From UBA1573 sp016794285 (GTDB lineage: Bacteria; Pseudomonadota; Alphaproteobacteria; Micavibrionales; Micavibrionaceae), in contig JAEUKO010000048.1 of assembly GCA_016794285.1 (NCBI GenBank), positions 1-16,379 of the forward strand: a stretch of DNA of 16,379 nucleotides. The letters run 5' to 3'. Every line of letters begins with the position of its first letter. Positions within the stretch are counted from its first letter, which is position 1. The notes below the pieces were generated by a model. The model was not told the origin of the DNA and did no database searches. It saw nothing but the letters and a program-made list of their open reading frames with translations. Made by a program: the position numbers and the translations under genes. Positions 7,722 through 14,719 of this stretch are shown here, in pieces.

Positions 7722-9983
7722 GTGATTAAGCTAATTCTTGCCAACCGCTTGTTTCATACCGTTCTTTTGCTCTCTTTGTTGTTGGGGGCTCTTTACGTGC
7801 GTGAAAGAGACTATGACTGGGTGAGAGCCTTGCGGTATCTGGCTTTTGACTCTTTCAATCAGTTCTACCCTAGAGAAAGCAACAATCAAGTTGTCATTGC
7901 CGATATTGACGAAACCTCTTTGCGGGATGACAAGCTGGGTCAGTGGCCATGGCCACGCAGCGATGTGGCGGCTCTGGTGGACAGTCTGAAAGCTATGGGA
8001 GCGAAGGCCGTTGCCTTTGACATTGTCTTTGCTGAAGAAGACCGGACCTCGCCATCGGTTCTTCTGCGAAAAATTCCTCAGGACGTGTTGACTCCTGATG
8101 TTAAAGAAACTTTGGAAACATTGCCGGATCATGACGATATTTTGGCTAAGGCATTTGTTGATGCGGGGAACGTGGTAACAGGGTTTGTTTGGACAGATTC
8201 TTCCGAGGCCACGCGTCACGCGCCTGTACTTTCCAAACCCATTATGTTTGCCAAAGGGGCTGATAATTTCAAAAACACGCTCTATAACACGGCCGGCGTG
8301 ACGACCAATATTTTGAAACTGGAAAGCGCGGCGGCTGGAAACGGAAGTTTTGGACAAAGACCCGATTTTGATGGCGTGATCCGTCGAGTTCCCCTGTTAT
8401 TTGTTGTCAAAGGAACCGATATTCGCGGCGAAGCATTGCCGGAAACCATTTATCCATCTCTCTCTCTTGAGACACTCCGGATTGCCGGAGATCCTAAGAG
8501 TCCCCATCAAGTCAGGGCGATTAAGGCAAGCGAGGCTTCTTACTTTTCTTATCCTTTTCTGCTTAAGCGAGGGGAGTATAAAATTCCCTTCGATGAAGCT
8601 GGTTACTTCTATGTTCATTTTTCCCCCTATGACCCCGACAAATACATTCCGGCATGGAAAATTTTGGATCGTTCTATTGAGCCTTCAAAAATAGCCGGAA
8701 AAATTGTCATTGTGGGGACCAGTTCGATAGGGCTTAAAGATGTGCGGGCAACGCCACTTGGCAATGAGATTCCCGGGGTTGATGTTCACCGCAACATTAT
8801 TGAACAAATCATAGATGGCCGATTTCTGATGCGGTTCTCAATGATGCGGGCTGCTGAGCTTATTTTTACGGCAGTTGTTGCCTTGTCGGCCATTATTCTT
8901 GCGCCTTTTGTCAATGCGTTGCTGCTTGGTCTTGTGACTATTTTAATTGTGATAGCCGTCAATTTCTTCTCTTTTGGGGCTTTTGCCTATCGCGGGATTT
9001 TGATTGATCCGGTTTACCCTTCTGCCACGATCTTGGTGATTTTCTTCCTCTCGGCTCTTTTGACTTACATTCGGACGGAGGTTGAACGCCGCGCCGTCAA
9101 GCAAGCCTTTGGTCTTTATATCTCCCCTGAATATATGCAAGAGCTGACCAAACATCCCGGGCGGTTGCGTTTGGGCGGAGAAATCAGGCCCATTACGGTG
9201 ATGTTTACAGATATTCGAGGTTTCACCGGCATTGCCGAGCGGTTGAGTCCGGATGAACTTATCCAGTTGATGAACGATTTTCTAACCCCTATGTCGGATC
9301 GTGTCATGGCTCATCGCGGCACAATTGATAAATATATGGGCGATGCCATGATGGCTTTCTGGAACGCCCCTCTTGATGACCCAAATCATGAGCGCAACGC
9401 GTGCCTTGCGGCTCTGGCCATGAAAAGCGCGTTGGAGCCCCTGAACCAAAGACGCGCAGAAATCGCGCAACAGCAGGGTACACCCTCGGTTGATTTGCGG
9501 GCTGGCATAGGGATCAATTCGGGAGCAGGAGCGGTAGGAAACATGGGCTCTCGCCAACGATTTGCGTATTCAGTCTTGGGGGATACGGTAAACTTGGCCT
9601 CTCGTCTTGAAGGTCAGACGAAGACTTACGGAGTTGATATTCTGATTGGAGAAAACACCTATGCCGCGATCCCTGACTTCGCTGCTCTAGAGTTAGATTT
9701 GCTCCGCGTGCAGGGAAAAGATAAAACCGTTCGGATTTATACGTTGCTAGATTCTACGAAGTCACCGGAGTTTATGGAGTTAGAGACTGCCCATTCTCAA
9801 TTCTTGAAGGCGTATCGCGCCCAAGATTGGGAAGGGGCTTTGCGCCAAATTGAGGCGTGCGAGGCAATTGATCTGGCGGGTCTAAGAAAATACTACGCTG
9901 TTATGCGTGAACGGATTGTTGATGCAAAAACCACCCCGCCCGTTTCCGGATGGGATGGTGTTTACATTGCTCAAAACAAATAA
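7722..9983 (+). CDS. CHASE2 sensor class III adenylate cyclase
   Basis: Membrane sensor enzyme predicted to make cAMP from ATP. It has 753 residues. One N-terminal membrane helix (about 8-26) is followed by a CHASE2 extracytoplasmic sensor (about 28-370, with ADIDETSLRD and QWPWPRSDVAALVDSL), three membrane helices (about 378-450) and a cyclase domain (about 490-685). Catalytic residues are complete: metal-binding Asp497 (MFTDIRGFT) and Asp541 (KYMGDAMMAFW), 44 residues apart; purine-contact Lys537; transition-state Asn624 and Arg628 (GDTVNLASRLEG). The second purine position is Ser617 (AYSVLGD) instead of Asp, which fits class IIIb cyclases, some of which respond to bicarbonate. The Lys argues for ATP rather than GTP. 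Start is GTG 7722, directly after the adaptor stop, with GGAG 7 bases upstream. It is the last gene of the secretion operon and ends 6 bases from the convergent FecR/RTX gene. Confidence 0.93.
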   Translation: MIKLILANRLFHTVLLLSLLLGALYVRERDYDWVRALRYLAFDSFNQFYPRESNNQVVIADIDETSLRDDKLGQWPWPRSDVAALVDSLKAMGAKAVAFDIVFAEEDRTSPSVLLRKIPQDVLTPDVKETLETLPDHDDILAKAFVDAGNVVTGFVWTDSSEATRHAPVLSKPIMFAKGADNFKNTLYNTAGVTTNILKLESAAAGNGSFGQRPDFDGVIRRVPLLFVVKGTDIRGEALPETIYPSLSLETLRIAGDPKSPHQVRAIKASEASYFSYPFLLKRGEYKIPFDEAGYFYVHFSPYDPDKYIPAWKILDRSIEPSKIAGKIVIVGTSSIGLKDVRATPLGNEIPGVDVHRNIIEQIIDGRFLMRFSMMRAAELIFTAVVALSAIILAPFVNALLLGLVTILIVIAVNFFSFGAFAYRGILIDPVYPSATILVIFFLSALLTYIRTEVERRAVKQAFGLYISPEYMQELTKHPGRLRLGGEIRPITVMFTDIRGFTGIAERLSPDELIQLMNDFLTPMSDRVMAHRGTIDKYMGDAMMAFWNAPLDDPNHERNACLAALAMKSALEPLNQRRAEIAQQQGTPSVDLRAGIGINSGAGAVGNMGSRQRFAYSVLGDTVNLASRLEGQTKTYGVDILIGENTYAAIPDFAALELDLLRVQGKDKTVRIYTLLDSTKSPEFMELETAHSQFLKAYRAQDWEGALRQIEACEAIDLAGLRKYYAVMRERIVDAKTTPPVSGWDGVYIAQNK

Positions 9984-9989
9984 TCCCTT

Positions 9990-12056
9990 CTACAACCCTG
10001 TGACCGTAGTGATGGATTGGTCAACATACAGGCTTTGTGCTCCGTTCGAGTAGAGTTTATAAGACGTTCCATCGGCCGCATCGTAGGGATTGCTGACGCC
10101 AGTTTCTTTCAACGACAAACTAGCCAGAGAATTGACGTTGCTGACAGACAGAGAATTTACGTCTTTGATGAACAAAAACCCGCCGTCTGTGTGTTCGATA
10201 ATGTCTTTGATGTCCAGAGATACCACACTGGATGCGGATATTCCCGAGATTCTTTCGATACTGTGCAAGGTGTTCATGTTGACCGAAGCAAGATTTAAGT
10301 TTCCTGCAACGCTAAGTAAGAGAGTGTCAAAGCCGGATCCCGCATCAATCAACAGGTCATTGCTGTTAATCTGGCTGATAGCGGCTGCATTGCCGAGTAT
10401 GACAACATCGTTCCCGTCACCACCAAAGGCTTGGGAACCTGCTCCCGTTGCTTCAAGGCGAAGAGTGTCTTGTCCGCTGCCGCCGGAAATTAAGTTTCCG
10501 GTTCCGGCACCAAAAATTTTAAGGAAGTCATTTCCTTCTTCGCCAAAGACCTTGTTGTTATTGGATTGAATATAAACTGTATCATCCCCCAAATCAGAGA
10601 AGACAACATTTCCGCTAGAGCTTGGGTCAATCGAAAGTGAATCGTCCCCTGCCTTCATAGAGAAACGGAAGTTGCTAACAGAGAACAGCGTGTTTGTATC
10701 GTTTCCAAGTGTGTAACTTCCGGGGGCCGGATTCAAATCGTACACATGAAAAGAAAAATCTACGCTAGAGCTAGAGAGCTTTCCGTCATTGGCGGCAACA
10801 AAAATGTGAACGTCACTGTCCGCAGAGATCACGCTTTTGATCTGAAAGGCAATCTCATTCTTAGAATTAATGAACGCGTTTTGAATCACGCCATTTGGGT
10901 CGTTGATGCCCGTGATAACATAGGTCAATGGGTTTCCATCAGGATCACGGAAGAAGCGTGAGGAATCCATCGTTTGAAATCCACCCTCAAGCCCAGCTTG
11001 CTCAAAAGCCGTAAAAACTCCCGTCGTTGCAATAGGGGCGTGATTAATGGGAGTAAGAAATACAGGTTCGCTGCCCAGTGGAGGGAGGAAAGGTTTGAAT
11101 AGGGGCGGCGGCGGCGGAAGAGCCGGACCGACCATCATCCCAAAATCCAGAAAATTGGGAGGAGGGGCCAGCGGAGCCATAAACGAATCTAGTGGAGCGT
11201 CCGGTGCAAGAGTCTGCTCCAGAAGAGAGAGTTTCATAGGAGGCTCTGCCCCTTCAGGCACAGGCACTTCTCCCGAAACGGGTTGAGGAGGAGCGGATTC
11301 CGTGGCAGGCACAGTTTCTGACTGAGGGGACGACTCGCCTGCTTCTCCTGCTGGGGTTGCTTGAGTATCCTGAGGGGGTTCTGTCCCAGCTTCACCCGAA
11401 TTTTGAGGAGCGGCAGCAGGACCATTTCCTGCTGCGTCTGTCACAGGAGTGAAGAGGGCCGGCGCAACCGTTCGTACAACATTAAAGGTTTCCAGCATCT
11501 GCTGCGGGGTGATAACCCCAACATTTTCAGCTTGCGTGCCTGCTGCGTTCAGTTGAACAGTTTCCCGCGATTCATCAAGGAAAATCTCTGCGCCCTTATT
11601 GGGCTGGACAACGATAGCTCCTTCAATCAGGGAGATTTTTGGAGTGTCAGGGGAGCCTTCTTCAGGGATATACCCTGTCAGGGTTGTTCCCCTGATCCCG
11701 ATTGAGCCAACGGGAGTTTTGATATGGACATCATTATGATCTTCTTTGCCAACAAAGCCGCTGGTGTACACAAAAACACCCCGCACAACCGAAACATCTG
11801 CTTGGCCTTCCCCGTCTTTGTTGGGGTCATAGACAAACTCGTCAATCGTCATTTTGGCGTTATTCGAAACAGCAAAGACGGTGTTATCGTTGAAAGTGAT
11901 GTTAACGGCACCTGCAGCATCGGTTTCAATGATATCGCCCGCAAAGACTGACAGGCCTTTGCTCATGGTCTCCTGAGTTCCGTCCAGATGGACAACCGTG
12001 GCGTGACCCTTGATTTCGGCAACTGTTCCGACTGAAGCTCCGTTTTTCTCACTCAT
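9990..12056 (-). CDS. FecR-domain/RTX-like protein, probable type I secretion substrate
   Basis: Probable exported surface protein of 688 residues. It has no signal peptide: it starts MSEKNGASVGTVAEIKG. Residues 10-195 resemble a FecR beta domain (LSVFAGDIIETDAAGAV, DVHIKTPVGSIGIRGTT). About 205-335 is a Pro/Glu/Ser/Thr-rich linker including a PPPPPP run. About 340-445 looks cadherin-like, with NHAPIA and FRDPDGNPLTYVITG. About 466-585 holds six G-x-D-x-(L/V) turns (Gly470, 490, 508, 528, 548, 575), most 18-20 residues apart, a degenerate RTX pattern likely to bind calcium. The C-terminus (YKLYSNGAQSLYVDQSITTV) has the hydrophobic, uncharged look of a type I signal. ATG 12056 is preferred over GTG 12068 because AAGAAGG directly touches that GTG. 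It faces the exporter operon and lies 150 bases downstream of the cyclic-nucleotide EAL gene. Export by the adjacent system is inferred. Confidence 0.82.
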   Translation of the reverse strand: MSEKNGASVGTVAEIKGHATVVHLDGTQETMSKGLSVFAGDIIETDAAGAVNITFNDNTVFAVSNNAKMTIDEFVYDPNKDGEGQADVSVVRGVFVYTSGFVGKEDHNDVHIKTPVGSIGIRGTTLTGYIPEEGSPDTPKISLIEGAIVVQPNKGAEIFLDESRETVQLNAAGTQAENVGVITPQQMLETFNVVRTVAPALFTPVTDAAGNGPAAAPQNSGEAGTEPPQDTQATPAGEAGESSPQSETVPATESAPPQPVSGEVPVPEGAEPPMKLSLLEQTLAPDAPLDSFMAPLAPPPNFLDFGMMVGPALPPPPPLFKPFLPPLGSEPVFLTPINHAPIATTGVFTAFEQAGLEGGFQTMDSSRFFRDPDGNPLTYVITGINDPNGVIQNAFINSKNEIAFQIKSVISADSDVHIFVAANDGKLSSSSVDFSFHVYDLNPAPGSYTLGNDTNTLFSVSNFRFSMKAGDDSLSIDPSSSGNVVFSDLGDDTVYIQSNNNKVFGEEGNDFLKIFGAGTGNLISGGSGQDTLRLEATGAGSQAFGGDGNDVVILGNAAAISQINSNDLLIDAGSGFDTLLLSVAGNLNLASVNMNTLHSIERISGISASSVVSLDIKDIIEHTDGGFLFIKDVNSLSVSNVNSLASLSLKETGVSNPYDAADGTSYKLYSNGAQSLYVDQSITTVTGL

Positions 12057-12121
12057 TCTATAAGGCACCCTTCTTGTTTTGGTATCTGGTATGATGTCTT
12101 TTTTTGTAGCGATCGTTCAAA

Positions 12122-12127
12122 AGTATA
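12122..12127 (-). promoter_or_regulatory. Possible -10 element for the FecR/RTX gene
   Basis: On the - strand this reads TATACT within TTTGTTATACTTTTG, about 66 bases upstream of ATG 12056. No good -35 box is seen at the right distance, so either the gene is read through from the EAL gene or it has an activator-dependent promoter here. The rest of the 150-base gap is A/T-rich with only weak inverted repeats. Confidence 0.25.
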
Positions 12128-12206
12128 ACAAAGGCCATGCAAATACGCCTGACCTAATTCATTAGTCTAACACGATTTTGTTGATCTATCGTTAACCTGC
12201 GGGAGA

Positions 12207-13427
12207 TCAGGCCAGTTTAGCCTTGAAGTCGCTTTGCGTGGCCAAAAGCTCGAAAAGGGCGTTTTCTGGCAAAGGTTTAGCGAAATAATACCCTTGGGCC
12301 GTATCGCAGCCAAGCTTAAGAAGCGTGAGGCCTTCTTCTTTTCCTTCAATTCCTTCGGCTATGGTTGTCATATGCAAGTTATCGCCAAGTGTAATGATGG
12401 ATTTGCAAAGTTCAAGACTTCCCGGGTCTTTGAGAAGATTCCGGATGAAGGCTTGATCGATTTTAAGAGCGTTGATCGGGTAATTATGCAGGTAAGACAG
12501 GGAAGAATACCCCGTTCCAAAGTCATCAATAGCGATTTTGAGCCCAAGTTCGCGGCACTGGTTCAAAGTCGTTTTGGCCCGTTCTGGTTGGGACATCAAA
12601 AGGCTTTCGGTAATTTCAAGCTGAATTTCGGTCGGAGAAACACCGGTTTCTTTGAGAGTAGCCAGAATGCCTTCCAGAAAGTTGTCTTCGGCAATGTCTT
12701 TGGAACTGAAATTGACGCTGACATATTTGGGGGTCGTTGTAGAAGGAAGGGAGTTGACCTTTTTAATCAGGACGCAAGACTCGCGCAAAGCCCATTTACT
12801 GGCCTCGATAATCAGGCCGGATTGTTCGGCCATCGGAATGAAAACAGCCGGAGAAATAAATCCTTTTTCTGGATGATTCCAGCGCATCAGAGCTTCAAAT
12901 CCAACAATCTCACCGCTGGAAAGAGACACAATTGGCTGGTAGTTCAAAGAAAGCTGGCCGTTGCTCATGGCCTCCTTGAACTCATTTTCCATGATAAGCC
13001 CCTCCAGTGTGTGGGCTTCTTCAAGAAACTGGCGTTCGAGCGCCTCAGGATCAGGATATCCAACATCGTCAGAGACAATCACCGAGCGAGTCAGTGTATC
13101 GCGGTAACGGGTCATCAAAACCCGCATAACAGCTTGCATAATCTGGTCGCTGGAGGTCAGGCGTCGCAAAAAATCATCCCGCGTAATTTCCAAAAGGCGG
13201 CAATCGCCAAGGGCCACAACACTTGCTGTGCGCGGGGCATCGTCAATTAAGGCCATCTCACCAATGATAGACCCAGGTCCACGGGTTCCGACAACCTGAA
13301 TGGTTCCATCTTGTTTTTGGATTTGAACTTCAACCTGTCCGCTTTCAATGATGTAGGCCGATTTAGCCTCGGTTCCTTGACGGATGAAGATTTCTCCGCT
13401 TTTAATGGTCTTGAAGTTTTCTAACAT
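12207..13427 (-). CDS. Cyclic-nucleotide-binding domain fused to EAL c-di-GMP phosphodiesterase
   Basis: Predicted cytoplasmic enzyme that hydrolyses c-di-GMP under control of cAMP (or cGMP). It has 406 residues and no membrane segment. Residues 5-115 form a CRP-like cyclic-nucleotide-binding domain with phosphate cassette GEMALIDDAPRTA: Glu57 for the ribose, Arg66 for the phosphate, Thr67 next to it. About 150-400 is an EAL domain with every catalytic position in place: Glu178 (EALMRW), Asn239 (SVNFS), Glu271 and Glu274 (LEITES), Asp301-Asp302 (DDFGTGYSSL), Lys322 (LKIDQAF), Glu358 (AEGIE) and Gln378 (AQGYYFAKPL). There is no GGDEF domain. The same architecture occurs in Bd1971 of Bdellovibrio, described as a cAMP-sensing phosphodiesterase. 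ATG 13427 has AGGA only 3 bases upstream, a short spacing. It is upstream of, and on the same strand as, the FecR/RTX gene, with the adenylate cyclase nearby. Confidence 0.93.
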   Translation of the reverse strand: MLENFKTIKSGEIFIRQGTEAKSAYIIESGQVEVQIQKQDGTIQVVGTRGPGSIIGEMALIDDAPRTASVVALGDCRLLEITRDDFLRRLTSSDQIMQAVMRVLMTRYRDTLTRSVIVSDDVGYPDPEALERQFLEEAHTLEGLIMENEFKEAMSNGQLSLNYQPIVSLSSGEIVGFEALMRWNHPEKGFISPAVFIPMAEQSGLIIEASKWALRESCVLIKKVNSLPSTTTPKYVSVNFSSKDIAEDNFLEGILATLKETGVSPTEIQLEITESLLMSQPERAKTTLNQCRELGLKIAIDDFGTGYSSLSYLHNYPINALKIDQAFIRNLLKDPGSLELCKSIITLGDNLHMTTIAEGIEGKEEGLTLLKLGCDTAQGYYFAKPLPENALFELLATQSDFKAKLA

Positions 13428-13507
13428 GATTCCTGTAACCGATGATTCAACGGGAAGACTTATATTCCAGTGTCATCATGCCTCTAAAATATTAGTAAGA
13501 CGTTAAT

Positions 13508-13559
13508 CCTAAGTTGATAGTGTTCCCCTTGTTCCTTAGGAGTATCAAAAAAGGGAACA
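13508..13559. repeat. Three interleaved inverted repeats in the divergent promoter region
   Basis: In the 156-base gap between the EAL gene (-) and the DUF3307 gene (+), three arms appear in order and then their complements in the same order. CCTAAG (13508-13513) pairs with CTTAGG (13535-13540), TTGATA (13514-13519) with TATCAA (13543-13548), and TGTTCCC (13521-13527) with GGGAACA (13553-13559). A nested TTGTTCC/GGAACAA pair is also present. Because the arms interleave, they cannot all form one simple hairpin. Overlapping operator half-sites or alternative structures are possible. No clear -35/-10 pair was found for either gene. Confidence 0.4.
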
Positions 13560-13583
13560 AAAATTCTTTGAAATGGGCTTGCC

Positions 13584-13976
13584 ATGTCGTTGTTCTCTCT
13601 TTTTATCCTTTACCTGTGCTTTCGGTTGAAGCAGCTGAGCTGCGATTATTTGTTGCAGACTAAGTGGATGGCACTGGGCAAGACGGTTCCCGGGTGGGGA
13701 GGCTATCCTCCGCTGTTGGTCCACGCTGCAATTCACGGAGTCGGGACGCTCATTATTTTCCTAATTTTTCTTCCTTCTTTGTGGTGGATGGCTTTTGTAG
13801 ATATTCTGGTCCATGCGATTGTCGATCGCGCCAAAGGGTTGCTGGTCGTATACATGAAGTGGTCGCCGCATACATGGAAATACTGGTGGGCTTTCGGCAT
13901 TGACCAAGAAGCCCATAATTTGACCCACATCGTCTATGTCGGTCTTATTCTGGCCGCCAAAGGATTGGTTGTTTAA
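13584..13976 (+). CDS. DUF3307-family small membrane protein
   Basis: A 130-residue inner membrane protein of unknown function. The family pattern is visible: CDYLLQTKWMA near residues 20-30, PLLVHAAIHG (about 43-52), the hydrophobic span TLIIFLIFLPSLWWMAFVDI, HAIVDRAKG, WWAFGIDQEAHNLTHIVYVGLI near the end. Three or four membrane segments are likely, with conserved His and Asp residues near the membrane that could bind metal, though this is not established for the family. ATG 13584 has only a weak GGGC upstream. Its stop shares the palindrome TTAA with the stop of the convergent phosphodiesterase gene, so the two genes overlap by 4 bases. It is divergent from the EAL gene. Confidence 0.8.
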   Translation: MSLFSLFILYLCFRLKQLSCDYLLQTKWMALGKTVPGWGGYPPLLVHAAIHGVGTLIIFLIFLPSLWWMAFVDILVHAIVDRAKGLLVVYMKWSPHTWKYWWAFGIDQEAHNLTHIVYVGLILAAKGLVV

Positions 13977-14719
13977 TGGGTCTTAAACAGCCCGTCATGA
14001 ATGGTTTCCAGATCATCCGTGAAGAAGCTGTCCACGCCCCATGAGCGCAGCCGTCTGGCCAGATGAACATCGTTGATCGTATAGGCAAGGACCCGTTTCT
14101 CAAGGTCGATTATTTCCTCTACGGTTTCGCGTTTAACGGTTCGTCCGTCAATGTTGATGGTTGTCGCTTCGAGATATTGCGCAAGGTCTTTCCAGTTCTC
14201 TGGCAGGTCGCTTTCAAACAAAACGCCGCGGGCCCATTCAGGAGCCATATCCAAGGCGGTTTCTAGGGAGACAAAAGAAAAGCTGGAAAGAAGCAGGCGG
14301 TCCGCATCGTCCCAGATTTGCGAGAGAAGATCGAGCATAGCTTCGGCGGTGTCTTTCTCGCGCCCCGGGCAGGGTTTTATTTCAAGGTTTACGCCGAGAT
14401 TGTGATGCAAAATAACGTCAATAGCTTCTTCCAATGTAGGAATTTTAATTCCAGCAAAGGATTCCGAGAACCAGCTTCCGGCTTCTAGGTCTTGAATATC
14501 CTCAAAATTCGTGTTGGCCACGGGGCCGTGTCCGTTGGTGGTGCGGTCCAGATCATCGTCATGAAAAATAATGGGAACAAAGTCTTTGGTAAGCTTAACA
14601 TCCAGTTCAACCCATTTCGCCCCCATATCGGCAGCGGTTCGGATACTATCGAGTGTGTTTTCTGGCGCATAAGCTGCTGCGCCACGGTGGCCAATAACCG
14701 AAGGAATTTTCAAAGACAT
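13973..14719 (-). CDS. ugpQ: Glycerophosphodiester phosphodiesterase (UgpQ-like, cytoplasmic)
   Basis: Hydrolyses glycerophosphodiesters from phospholipid turnover to sn-glycerol 3-phosphate and an alcohol. It has 248 residues, close to E. coli UgpQ, and no signal peptide, so it should be cytoplasmic. GDPD motifs are intact: His11 in IGHRGAAAYAPENT, the metal ligands Glu38 and Asp40 in VELDVKLT, His53 in FHDDDLDRTTNG, and LEIKPCPG and FTDDLE further on. The ATG lies within the end of the alpha/beta hydrolase gene (10-base overlap) and has no clear ribosome site, so translation is probably coupled. The UgpQ name is by similarity; no ugp transport genes are visible. Confidence 0.92.
   Translation of the reverse strand: MSLKIPSVIGHRGAAAYAPENTLDSIRTAADMGAKWVELDVKLTKDFVPIIFHDDDLDRTTNGHGPVANTNFEDIQDLEAGSWFSESFAGIKIPTLEEAIDVILHHNLGVNLEIKPCPGREKDTAEAMLDLLSQIWDDADRLLLSSFSFVSLETALDMAPEWARGVLFESDLPENWKDLAQYLEATTINIDGRTVKRETVEEIIDLEKRVLAYTINDVHLARRLRSWGVDSFFTDDLETIHDGLFKTH

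Noticed and set aside
7731..8357. A 208-codon open frame on the - strand opposite the start of the cyclase gene
   Set aside because: Low-complexity, motif-free translation; the + strand encodes the membrane helix and CHASE2 domain.
12057..12068. GTG 12068 as start of the FecR/RTX gene
   Set aside because: The purine-rich AAGAAGG directly touches this GTG, leaving no spacing; ATG 12056 is 12 bases from it and more plausible.
12178..12206. Inverted repeat near the end of the EAL gene as a terminator
   Set aside because: The TGATCT/AGATCA arms are only 6 bases with a long loop and no U tract, too weak to call.
12234..13250. A 338-codon open frame on the + strand opposite the CNB-EAL gene
   Set aside because: Its translation has no recognisable domain and the - strand frame is a full CNB-EAL protein with all motifs. 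It is an antisense shadow.
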